This document shows, one piece after another, positions 1 to 6,372 of a stretch of 14,316 bases of DNA (positions within the stretch are counted from its first letter, which is position 1; each line of letters starts with the position of its first letter). A model generated the notes under the pieces. It was not told the DNA's origin. It did no database searches and was given only the letters and a program-made list of their open reading frames with translations. The position numbers and the translations under genes are program-made. The stretch spans positions 1-14,316 of the forward strand of contig JBLINY010000111.1 in NCBI GenBank assembly GCA_047638695.1. Reading direction: 5' to 3'. This DNA comes from JAHECQ01 sp047638695. GTDB taxonomy: Bacteria; Actinomycetota; Acidimicrobiia; Acidimicrobiales; SZUA-35.

Positions 1-333
1 TTCCTGATGGGTGTGAATCGGGCCAAGTACTACCTGATGACGGGTGACCGAATCGATGCAACCGAAGCCGAGCGGCTTGGCTTGGTGAACTTTGTGGTCA
101 GCGATGAGGAGCTAATGGACAAGACCCTGGAGATCGCCGACCGCCTGGCCGCCGGCCCTGGTCTCGCCATCTCCGCTTCGAAGGTCCCGATCAACAACTG
201 GCTGCGCACGGTGTCCGCTCAGGTCTTGCCACTGTCGCTCTCGATGGAGGGTGCAACCATGCGGAGCGCCGATGCCAAAGAAGCGGCCATCGCCTTCGCC
301 GAGAAGCGTGACCCGGATTTCAAGGGCCGTTGA
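1..333 (+). CDS. Enoyl-CoA hydratase/isomerase family protein, C-terminal part (5' end outside window)
   Basis: Only the last 110 codons are present; the frame is open to the first base, so the gene begins upstream of the window. The visible part matches the C-terminal third of the crotonase family: 'YYLMTGDRIDATEAERLGLV' (about residues 10-29 of the visible part) is the usual stretch following the active-site region, and the helical tail with 'AAGPGLAISASK' and 'AFAEKRDPDFKGR' is the typical trimerisation end. Crotonases hydrate or isomerise enoyl-CoA thioesters in fatty-acid and related acyl-CoA breakdown in the cytoplasm. The oxyanion-hole and catalytic glutamate regions lie outside the window, so hydratase cannot be separated from isomerase or another crotonase subgroup. 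It ends with TGA 114 bp before the convergent EamA gene. I see no strong hairpin terminator between them. Confidence 0.85.
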   Translation, partial: FLMGVNRAKYYLMTGDRIDATEAERLGLVNFVVSDEELMDKTLEIADRLAAGPGLAISASKVPINNWLRTVSAQVLPLSLSMEGATMRSADAKEAAIAFAEKRDPDFKGR

Positions 334-447
334 TCTACGTTGCCGGCCAGCCGTGACCTCTGATCGTCGCCTGAAGTAAAGCGCTCCGCAGAGGTAGCGC
401 GGCTGGTTGCGGACGGCCCTGTGCATCTACTACGGCTCCGATACGCC

Positions 448-1362
448 CTATCCCGGCTCGGCCCCTACGACGACTGAGGCCGCTGAGGTTCCACCTGCTT
501 CCCGTTCGCGTGCGGCGAGCAGGGCGGCACCGCTCAGGGTTATCGCGATGCCGATAGCCGAGATAACACCGACCGTCTCGGAGTAGATCAACCAGTCGTA
601 CAGCGCAGCGAACAGCGGAACCAGGTAGAGGAAAGGCATGAGGGCGCTGGCGTCTGAGCGTTGCATTGCCGTAACGAAGAGCACTTGAGCCGCCACCATC
701 GACGCGCCCAGCAAGGCCAGGGCACCTACCTGTTGGAGCGATGGAACCTGGAGGACGAAGAGAGCGATTGTCACCGACAACACGGTTCCGAGGCCGTTAC
801 TGATCGTGAGAATGCGGAGCGGGGGTTCGCTGTCGCTCAGCCGTTTGATGAAGGTCATCTCAATACCGAGGCTCACGGCGGCGGCCAAGGCCAGGAGCGC
901 TGCCGGTTGGAACGCGTCAGAGCCGGGCCTGGTGAGCACGAGGACTCCAATGACGGCAATGAGGGCGGGGATTAGTCGGCGGCCGATGCGTTCGCGTAAG
1001 ACGATGACCGCGAGCAGCATCGTGATGACCGGGGCCAGGAAGCTGATGGCGTTGGCGTCGGCCAGCGGGATGAACGCGGCAGCGGCGAACATGAGTGTGG
1101 CGCCGCCCCACCCGGTGAGGACCCGACCAGCGTGCAGCGGCCATGCGGTGCCGGCGAACGACGGCCGCCAGAACAAGATCGCTGGGCTGAGGGTGAGGAG
1201 ACCGAAGACGAATCGCCCGGCCGAGATCATCAGTGGGTGGAGATCGTCGCCTCCCCACCCGGTTCCGAGGGCCTTCGCTATCAACGATGTCCACGCGATC
1301 AGTGCCGCCGAGGCGATCATCTGTGATGCGGGAGGCATCGTCCGAGCGCGGGTGGCCAGCAC
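448..1362 (-). CDS. EamA/DMT-superfamily transporter
   Basis: This 304-residue protein has about ten hydrophobic segments in two repeats, the layout of EamA (formerly DUF6) drug/metabolite exporters. The end of repeat 1 (about residues 100-148) shows the typical run 'ADANAISFLAPVITMLLAVI' followed by 'LRERIGRR', and repeat 2 has the matching 'SALMPFLYLVPLFAALYDWL' then 'YSETVG'. Family members move small metabolites (amino acids, nucleosides, drugs) across the inner membrane; the substrate here is unknown. The chosen start is ATG at 1362, preceded by TAGGGTG about 5 bases upstream; ATG at 1338 ('MPPASQ') is an alternative. The C-terminal 20 residues after the last helix are polar. The gene converges on the enoyl-CoA hydratase fragment and is divergent from the Bcr/CflA transporter, with a 323-bp gap that probably contains both promoters. 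Confidence 0.85.
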   Translation of the reverse strand: MLATRARTMPPASQMIASAALIAWTSLIAKALGTGWGGDDLHPLMISAGRFVFGLLTLSPAILFWRPSFAGTAWPLHAGRVLTGWGGATLMFAAAAFIPLADANAISFLAPVITMLLAVIVLRERIGRRLIPALIAVIGVLVLTRPGSDAFQPAALLALAAAVSLGIEMTFIKRLSDSEPPLRILTISNGLGTVLSVTIALFVLQVPSLQQVGALALLGASMVAAQVLFVTAMQRSDASALMPFLYLVPLFAALYDWLIYSETVGVISAIGIAITLSGAALLAAREREAGGTSAASVVVGAEPG

Positions 1363-1685
1363 GTTGACACCCTACGGCACCGGCGCTTGGCAAGACTGTC
1401 GCGTCTGGGTGTAGGCCGACAACCAGCGTGCCGTATCGAACTAGGGTTTCCCTGATGGATGCTGAGCATTACGCACCGCAAGCCCCAGGAATGGGGAGAA
1501 CAGCCTTGTGTCAGCTGTAGTCAAGACCAGGCGGCCCACATCGCGCTGAGACGGCAAGGTGTGTGCGCCAACTTCACAGTGCAGGCCTCGACCCCGACGA
1601 CGCTCAGGAGGGATAGCCGCTCGCCGACACAGATCGGTCTGTTCGAATCCAGGGCTGAACGGCATCGGTCGTAGGCTCACCAGCG
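1363..1685. other. Divergent intergenic region, no gene recognised
   Basis: This 323-bp gap lies between two divergent transporter genes. Short ORFs run through it on both strands, but none has a recognisable domain or a convincing ribosome binding site. It presumably holds the two promoters; no clear -35/-10 pair or operator could be singled out. A TTCGAATCC string near 1641 resembles a tRNA T-loop but has no pairing stem. Confidence 0.5.
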
Positions 1686-2912
1686 ATGACACCATCCCGA
1701 GATCTCGGACGCCGTGAATTCATCGCGCTGGTGTCATCGCTGATTGGTGCAACGGCGTTGTCTATCGATCTGGTTCTGCCGTCGTTTAGCGAGATTCGGA
1801 CGGACTTCGGCATTTCGCCGGATTCCAATTCCGCAACCTGGATCATCACCGCGTTCTTTCTTGGGCTGGCGTTCGGGCAGCCGCTGTATGGGCCGATCAC
1901 CGACCGGTTTGGACGTCGCTCCACCCTCTACATCGGTATTGCCATTCACGCCTCGGCGGCCATCGCCACGTCACTGGCTCCGAGTCTGGGAGCGATGTTG
2001 GTTCTTCGGTTCATTTGGGGGCTTGGCGCCGCGGGGATTCGGGTCACGGCGACGGCCATGGTTCGCGACCGCTATGAGGGTGCCGAGATGGCCCGCGCCA
2101 TGTCCTTCATCATGAGCGTGTTCATGGTCGTCCCCGTGATGGCGCCCACACTCGGAGCCGGCATTCTCCAGATCGGCTCATGGCGATGGACGTTTGCAGC
2201 CGGAGCGGTGGCGGCTATCGCTGTTGGCGTTTGGGCACTTCGAATGCCCGAGACGCTGGATCCCGCCGATCGCGGTGATTTGCGGTTCGGCCCGGTGCTC
2301 CGGGCAGCTCGGACGGTGGTCTCCACACGGCAAACGTTGGGTTACACGCTGGCCCAAACCTTCGCCATGGGCGGCTTCTTGTCCTTCTTGGCCAGCAGCG
2401 AGTTGATCTTCAGCGAGCTGTACGACCAGAAGGACCGCTTTCCGCAATTGTTCGGGCTCACGGCTGCCACCATGGCGGCTGGAACGCTCAGTAATGCTCG
2501 TCTCGCGGCACGTGTTGACCTTCGTGTCCTTGTGCGTCGGGCGCTGGTTGCCTACGTCACCTTCGGGATCGTGATGATTGTCGTGGTCGTGGCAAATGAC
2601 GGCCTGCCTCCGCTGTGGCTGTTCATGCTCACACTGCTTCTTCTTGTGGGCACCCAGGCCGTGCTCATCCCGAACTTTGCCGCATTGGCCATGGCCCCGG
2701 TTGGCCACCTTGCGGGAATGGCGTCAGCCATCACGGGCACCATATTCATGGGAGGTGGTGCGCTGCTGGGCTCGATTCTGGATGGCGCCATCGGAACCAC
2801 CGTCACTCCGTTGGCTGTTGGGTTCACCGTCTACGGAACGGTGGCGCTGCTTGTGGCGCTCTGGACTCAGCGATCGTCGGGCACATCACAGGGCTCTTCA
2901 AACCACAGTTAA
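1686..2912 (+). CDS. MFS transporter, Bcr/CflA-type multidrug exporter
   Basis: A 408-residue protein with about twelve hydrophobic segments, normal length for the Bcr/CflA branch of the major facilitator superfamily (proton-driven efflux of drugs such as bicyclomycin or chloramphenicol). The family signature in helix 1 is visible as 'SIDLVLPSF' (residues 26-34). MFS motif A follows as 'GPITDRFGRRSTL' (69-81). A motif-C-like antiporter segment 'VPVMAPTLGAGIL' lies in helix 5. The start is ATG at 1686; no other start fits upstream of helix 1, although the ribosome binding site is weak. The C-terminus ends in a short polar Ser/Gln-rich tail. It stands alone on the plus strand and is followed by a 1.1-kb gene-poor, decayed region. 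The family call is firm, the actual substrate is not known. Confidence 0.88.
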   Translation: MTPSRDLGRREFIALVSSLIGATALSIDLVLPSFSEIRTDFGISPDSNSATWIITAFFLGLAFGQPLYGPITDRFGRRSTLYIGIAIHASAAIATSLAPSLGAMLVLRFIWGLGAAGIRVTATAMVRDRYEGAEMARAMSFIMSVFMVVPVMAPTLGAGILQIGSWRWTFAAGAVAAIAVGVWALRMPETLDPADRGDLRFGPVLRAARTVVSTRQTLGYTLAQTFAMGGFLSFLASSELIFSELYDQKDRFPQLFGLTAATMAAGTLSNARLAARVDLRVLVRRALVAYVTFGIVMIVVVVANDGLPPLWLFMLTLLLLVGTQAVLIPNFAALAMAPVGHLAGMASAITGTIFMGGGALLGSILDGAIGTTVTPLAVGFTVYGTVALLVALWTQRSSGTSQGSSNHS

Positions 2913-3576
2913 CGTTTCTAACAATGTGGCTCATGTAGTGCCGGGCTCAAGAAGGCGGTGTTCATTCGTCCAAGTCGGCTGCCACTTCGAATCAAGCCTC
3001 GAACGGCAAGTCGTGCACGAGTAGCTTCGACCCATGATGACGATCAAGGTCAAGGGAGCGCCTGCCGGCCGTTATGTGTCCCTACCTTGTGCCAACGGCG
3101 TGCAATCCGGTGGGGATTCGAAGTGGCTCTCAAAGCGACCCGCGCCGACCGGCCCGTTTCTTCGGGACGAAGTGGACGATCAAACCTGGCTCACCGAACA
3201 TCATCGGGCGGGCGAGGTCAGCGACTCAGCAATGAAGTAACCCCCGGGCAGACTTGTTCTACTCAGAGACGCCTGGCCATACGAAACCGACTTGATCCAT
3301 GCAGCTGCATGGAGATCCGCTAAGGGGGGCTTTGCCCTGACTGCCCCGGTCCCAAAAGGAACCGTCCCACCAGCGTTCCGCGTTTTCACCACTTGGGTAC
3401 CAGCCTGGGGACTGAGCGCCACTCATTTCGAAAGGATCGCGCACTATGAGGCACTAGTTCAACAGCCGAGTGAATCGTTTGCCGTTTTGACGATCAGTTG
3501 CCGGATGCCGGCCCCCGTCGACGCTCCGTTGCGTTGTTCGAGGTTCGACCGTGACCCGCCGGCCTAGGGGGCAGTC
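2913..3576. other. Gene-poor stretch with remnants
   Basis: About 660 bp after the Bcr/CflA gene. Several short ORFs exist (for example 3034-3240 plus, 68 codons) but none has a recognisable domain, a good ribosome binding site or a homologue I can name. The only recognisable element is the DUF2510-like short ORF at 3259-3444 on the minus strand. The stretch is best read as decayed DNA next to the IS element. Confidence 0.5.
3259..3444 (-). pseudogene. Short DUF2510-like ORF, probably a gene remnant
   Basis: The 61-codon ORF contains 'SPGWYPSGENAERWWDGSFW' (residues 12-31). This matches the DUF2510 pattern PGWYPDP-x(n)-RYWDGxxW, a small tryptophan-rich domain found almost only in actinobacteria, usually at the N-terminus of membrane or secreted proteins. 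The DP after WYP is changed to SG. After the domain the frame loses any recognisable character and stops about 30 residues later, with no transmembrane segment. The start would be GTG at 3444 or ATG at 3426; neither has a clear ribosome binding site. I read it as the 5' remnant of a larger gene. A genuine tiny DUF2510 protein is the alternative. The function of the domain is not established. Confidence 0.4.
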
Positions 3577-3756
3577 GAGTTGGAGGAGCGGCAGCTCACC
3601 GCTTGCCGTCGCCGTGCACGAGCCGTTCATCAAAGGGCGAGAACATCTTCGGCCACGGTGACGGCGTTGAGAGCCGGCGGAAACCCTGACTAGGGGTCGG
3701 TTTGGGTGATCACCTCGACGACTTAGCGACCTGTCAACCCAACGTTGAGTACGGAG
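3577..3756 (-). pseudogene. Relic of the 3' end of a carboxymuconolactone decarboxylase-family gene
   Basis: This 180-bp stretch aligns with almost no gaps to 8247-8425, the end of the intact CMD-family gene plus about 50 bp beyond its stop. Read on the minus strand from 3756 to 3630 it gives a peptide in register with the last 40 residues of the intact protein: 'LNVGLTGR', stop, 'VVEVITQTDP', stop, 'SGFPPALNAVTVAEDVLAL', then TGA. The two internal stops replace a Glu codon (TAA at 3724-3726) and a Tyr codon (TAG at 3690-3692). Similarity ends sharply at about 3756 where the coding sequence should continue upstream; the next 260 bp up to the IS are unrelated to the CMD gene. The many substitutions suggest an old paralogue or a related gene rather than a recent copy. 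Confidence 0.75.
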
Positions 3757-3955
3757 CCCTGGTGGGGCTGGACATCTGATCTGGCAATCTCCACAAACGA
3801 CCCAGGCAGTCGGCAGGGTGATTGCTCTGGTAGCGGTAGATCAGCCCTTGCGCGCACAAGACCTCGACCTCGCTTGCAGCAACAGCTGGCTGATGAGCTT
3901 TGCCGCCCAGCTGTGACCCAAAATGAGCACCGAACTCAGCAGCGAGCGTCACCTC

Positions 3956-4003
3956 GTAGTAAGTCCGAACGAGCGTTGGGTCGGTGACGTCACCGACCCA
4001 ACG
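3956..4003 (+). pseudogene. Possible fragment of an IS3-family transposase DDE domain
   Basis: The plus-strand frame reads 'VVSPNERWVGDVTDPT'. The motif PNxRWVGD(I/V)T is the usual start of the DDE integrase core in IS3-family OrfB proteins, and its Asp is the first catalytic residue. Similarity does not extend on either side, and the upstream frame is closed by TGA at about 3914-3916. It cannot be the missing piece of the neighbouring IS, since it lies outside its left inverted repeat. The match is short and largely coincides with the palindrome, so chance is possible. Confidence 0.3.
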
Positions 4004-4004
4004 C
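3973..4004. repeat. Perfect 32-bp palindrome
   Basis: Each half is GCGTTGGGTCGGTGAC and its exact complement, with no loop or mismatch; the centre is GAC|GTC between 3988 and 3989. It lies 16 bp outside the left inverted repeat of the IS3 element. No T-run follows, so it is not a typical intrinsic terminator. Because the centre falls on a codon boundary, both strands encode the same peptide RWVGDVTDPT. Confidence 0.85.
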
Positions 4005-4020
4005 ACCGACCAAGGACGGC

Positions 4021-4048
4021 GGGTCTGCCCCTTGGTTGGTTGATGTTC
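4021..4048 (+). repeat. IS3-family left inverted repeat
   Basis: It begins GGGTCTGCCC and ends TTGGTTGATGTTC-like, matching the complement of 5076-5103 at 24 of 28 positions; the four mismatches sit in the middle. Confidence 0.8.
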
Positions 4049-4085
4049 CTGATTCGAGGCGTGAGTCTCGGCAAGGATGGACATC

Positions 4086-4370
4086 ATGGGAAGGCGTTAC
4101 CCGAGAGAGTTTCGAGATGATGTGGTGCGTGTCGCTCGTCAGGGCGACACCCCGCTAGCTCAACTGGCGGAAGACTTCGGTGTGTCCGAAGCATTGATCT
4201 ACAACTGGATGAAACAAGCCGACATCGACGACGGAGTCCGGCCCGGCCTAACTCAACAAGAAGCCGAAGAACTCCGCGAGGTCAAGAAACGCAACCGGGT
4301 CCTGGAAGAGGAGAACCTGATTCTGCGGCGGGCGGCAGCGTTCTTCGCCAAAGACATCTCCCCAAAATGA
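4086..4370 (+). CDS. IS3-family transposase OrfA (helix-turn-helix protein)
   Basis: The 94-residue protein starts 'MGRRYPREFRDDVVRVAR', the common opening of IS3/IS911 OrfA proteins. A helix-turn-helix follows at about residues 20-45 ('LAQLAEDFGVSEALIYNWMK'), then a leucine-zipper-like helix at about 58-85 ('VKKRNRVLEEENLILRRAAA') that mediates OrfA-OrfA and OrfA-OrfB contacts. OrfA binds the IS ends and normally acts with OrfB. ATG at 4086 is chosen because AAGGA at 4073-4077 sits 8 bases before it; ATG at 4077 would overlap that site. Its stop overlaps the start of orfB (AAAATGA at 4364-4370), allowing coupling or a -1 slip on the A-run. OrfA looks complete, in contrast to its partner. Confidence 0.9.
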   Translation: MGRRYPREFRDDVVRVARQGDTPLAQLAEDFGVSEALIYNWMKQADIDDGVRPGLTQQEAEELREVKKRNRVLEEENLILRRAAAFFAKDISPK

Positions 4371-5062
4371 GATACCCGCTCGTCGAACAACTCGCCGCCG
4401 AAGGCGTGCGGATCACGTCGTCGTGTCGGGGTGCTCGGCTTCTCACCCCAAGCGTTCTACAAATGGCGCAGCGAACCGTGCTCTCGCCGCGACCACGACG
4501 ACGCTGTCTTAGTGAACTCGATCATCGACGTTCACAACGACGATCCCGAGTTCGGTTACCGATTCATCTCCGATGAACTGGAACGGGCCGGCTGGAACGT
4601 GTCAGAGAACCGCGTGCATCGCCTCTGACGCGACCATCGAATCGCCTCAGCCACCGTCAAACGCAGAGGCCACGCCCGAAAGCCGGGCCCACCAGTGCAC
4701 GACGATTTAGTCGAACGGGACTTCACAGCGACGACTACTTAATCGCTGATCGGATGACCGCCGCCCGAGGATCTCAATTTCGATCGAGAGCTTTCGTGTC
4801 GACCCTCAACGGCCTCGGCATGGTCGGATCAATGGGCAGAGTTGGCGCTGCCGGCGACAACGCTGCTGCCGAATCGTTCTTTTCGCTGCTCCAGAAGAAC
4901 GTCCTGGACCGGCAGCGCTGGGCCACCCGAGACCAGCTTCGGCTGGCGATCATTGTCTGGATCGAACGGACCTACCACCGCCGCCGCAAACAACGACGGC
5001 TCGGCCGGCTCACACCGATCGAATACGAAACAATCAACCAAACCGCCGCCCAAGCGGCATGA
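4367..5062 (+). pseudogene. IS3-family transposase OrfB, broken (frameshift, stop, internal deletion)
   Basis: Three pieces of one DDE transposase can be read. Piece 1 starts 'MRYPLVEQLAAEGVRI' and is in frame up to a GGGG run at 4428-4431; removing one G restores 'CRVLGFSPQAFYKWR'. Piece 2 runs to TGA at 4626-4628 (where the family has another residue after 'RVHRL'), then continues 'RKPGPPVHDDLVERDFTATT' to a TAA near 4740. Piece 3, back in the first frame from about 4754, reads 'ARGSQFRSRAFVSTLNG' through 'GDNAAAESFFSLLQKNVL' to the usual 'RRLGRLTPIEYE' end. About 70 residues between 'DFTAT' and 'RGSQF' are missing. The first catalytic Asp is lost and the second (normally H-S-D-RG) is replaced, while the Glu in 'AAAESFF' remains. 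The enzyme must be inactive. Confidence 0.88.
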
Positions 5063-5075
5063 CATTTCTAAACCC

Positions 5076-5103
5076 GAACATCAACCAAACCCTGGGCAGA
5101 CCC
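5076..5103 (-). repeat. IS3-family right inverted repeat
   Basis: GAACATCAACCAAACC then CTGGGCAGACCC; its complement matches the left repeat at 24 of 28 positions. It begins 13 bp after the orfB stop codon. Confidence 0.8.
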
Positions 5104-5176
5104 AGACGCCTTAGGCCGGGTTTATTGAAGGTCGTGGCGATCAACGGCGTTGATTGTTTGCAGTTCCATCCCTGTA

Positions 5177-6130
5177 TCAACCAGGCTGGTGGGCTCCAAG
5201 AATGGCACGGTGGTCGGTGACGATTTCGTCGATCAGATCGTTGAGGACCCGGTCGGCATCGTCGGTTTCGATTTGGCAGGTTCCGGCCGCGGGATGACCG
5301 CCACCGCCGTGACGCAGCATCAGATCGCCGATGTTGGTCCCGCAACTGCGGTCGATGATCGACTTGCCGGTGGCGAACACGGTGTTCTGCTTCTGGAAGC
5401 CCCAGAGCTTGTGGATCGAGATATTGCACTCGGGGTACATCGCGTAGATCAGGAACCGGTTGGCGGGCCAGATGGTGTCCTCACCGGTCAGGTCGAGCAC
5501 GATCAGATTGTCGTGGATGGTCGAGCAGCGGCTGATCTGCTCGCGTGCTTGGTCCTGGTGAGCGAAGTACAGGTCGGTGCGTTCGACGACATCAGGAAGG
5601 CGCAGAATCTCCTCGATCGTATGGTTCTTGCAGTACGCAATGAGATCCATCATGAGGTGGTAGTTGGAGATGCGGAACTCTCTGAACCGGCCGAGGCCCG
5701 TCCGAGGATCCATGATGAAGTTGAGCAGCTCCCAGCCTCGAGGGTGGAGAATCTCACCTTCGGAGTACTGCGCTGAGTCTGCCTTGTCGACGGCTTCCAT
5801 CATCTCGAGCCAACGATCAGTGAACGTGCCGGGACCGCCGTAGTAGTCCCAGACCACTCTCGCCGCCGACGGCGCGTGCGGGAGAATCACGTGATTGTCG
5901 CGAGCTTCGTTGCGGACGGTCTCCGACTCGTGGTGGTCGAAGGCGAGATGCACACCCTCGACGTACGGGAGATTTGTGGTGATGTCGCGGTCGGTGATCT
6001 CGACCTTGCCGTCCTGCATGTCCTTGGGGTGGACGAAGAGGATGTCGTCGATCATTTCCAGGTGCTCGAGCAGGACGGCACACACGAGGCCGTCAAAATC
6101 GCTGCGGGTGACGAGTCGATGCTTGCTCAC
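5177..6130 (-). CDS. DHH-family phosphoesterase (exopolyphosphatase/nanoRNase-like)
   Basis: With the GTG start the protein has 317 residues. It shows the DHH-superfamily motifs in order: DFDG (residues 11-14), FDHHE (64-68) and the DHHA1 motif GGGGHPAAG (275-283). These Asp and His residues bind the metal ions that drive phosphoester or phosphoanhydride cleavage; relatives act on short RNA oligonucleotides, pAp, cyclic di-AMP or polyphosphate. The exact substrate cannot be told here. GTG at 6130 is preferred because GGAGAA lies about 7 bases upstream and homologues of this type begin just before 'HRLVTRSDFDG'. An in-frame ATG at 6187 would add 19 unconserved residues without a good binding site. 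The stop lies 74 bp beyond the IS right end, so the IS did not interrupt it. It is divergent from the flavin monooxygenase. Confidence 0.85.
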   Translation of the reverse strand: MSKHRLVTRSDFDGLVCAVLLEHLEMIDDILFVHPKDMQDGKVEITDRDITTNLPYVEGVHLAFDHHESETVRNEARDNHVILPHAPSAARVVWDYYGGPGTFTDRWLEMMEAVDKADSAQYSEGEILHPRGWELLNFIMDPRTGLGRFREFRISNYHLMMDLIAYCKNHTIEEILRLPDVVERTDLYFAHQDQAREQISRCSTIHDNLIVLDLTGEDTIWPANRFLIYAMYPECNISIHKLWGFQKQNTVFATGKSIIDRSCGTNIGDLMLRHGGGGHPAAGTCQIETDDADRVLNDLIDEIVTDHRAILGAHQPG

Positions 6131-6372
6131 GCGGGTCTTCTCCAGAGAGTCGGTTGTGTCTGGGAGCATCGACCCCTGATCGCCCAACGTAAGGCCGGGA
6201 AACGCCCGAGAGGGGAGCCTTGGTCCTTGGAGCTGTCGTGGGTCAAGTCCGGCCCAGTCCGCCGAGCGACCCGCTTCTCGGTCTTGGGAGTGAGCACCTC
6301 ACATCGGTTACCGTCTCAACCAGACCGAGTTCGTCGCATTCAGCGCGGGCCGGGACGCCACCAGGGGGCAAC
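6131..6372. promoter_or_regulatory. Divergent promoter region of the DHH and monooxygenase genes
   Basis: This 242-bp gap separates two divergent genes and must hold their promoters and ribosome binding sites (GGAG at the left edge for the DHH gene, AGGGGG near 6363-6367 for the monooxygenase). No well-formed operator or -35/-10 pair could be identified by eye. The open frame from 6220 into the monooxygenase is probably untranslated. Confidence 0.4.

Larger units (their letters stand above)
4021..5103 (+). mobile_element. Decayed IS3-family insertion sequence
   Basis: The element is bounded by imperfect 28-bp inverted repeats (24 of 28 match) at 4021-4048 and 5076-5103. It contains the standard IS3 layout: orfA (HTH) overlapping orfB (DDE transposase) by ATGA. 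At about 1.08 kb it is shorter than an intact IS3-family element (about 1.2-1.5 kb), which fits the internal deletion seen in orfB. IS3 tips are usually TG...CA, so the true ends may be 4026 (TGCCCC) and 5098 (GGGGCA-type). No convincing 3-4 bp target duplication is seen at either choice, which suggests later rearrangement or drift at the flanks. The element cannot move by itself because OrfB is broken. Confidence 0.85.

Noticed and set aside
1630..1660. tRNA-like T-loop string TTCGAATCC
   Set aside because: The five bases on each side do not pair into a T-stem on either strand, and no acceptor or anticodon stems could be built.
3734..4087. Minus-strand ORF of 117 codons through the left flank of the IS
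   Set aside because: It crosses the inverted repeat and the palindrome, shows no domain I recognise and has no convincing start; it also runs into the unrelated CMD relic.
5104..5176. Intrinsic terminator after the DHH gene (ATCAAC-GGC-GTTGAT hairpin at about 5139-5153)
   Set aside because: The stem is only six pairs and no T-run follows on the relevant strand.
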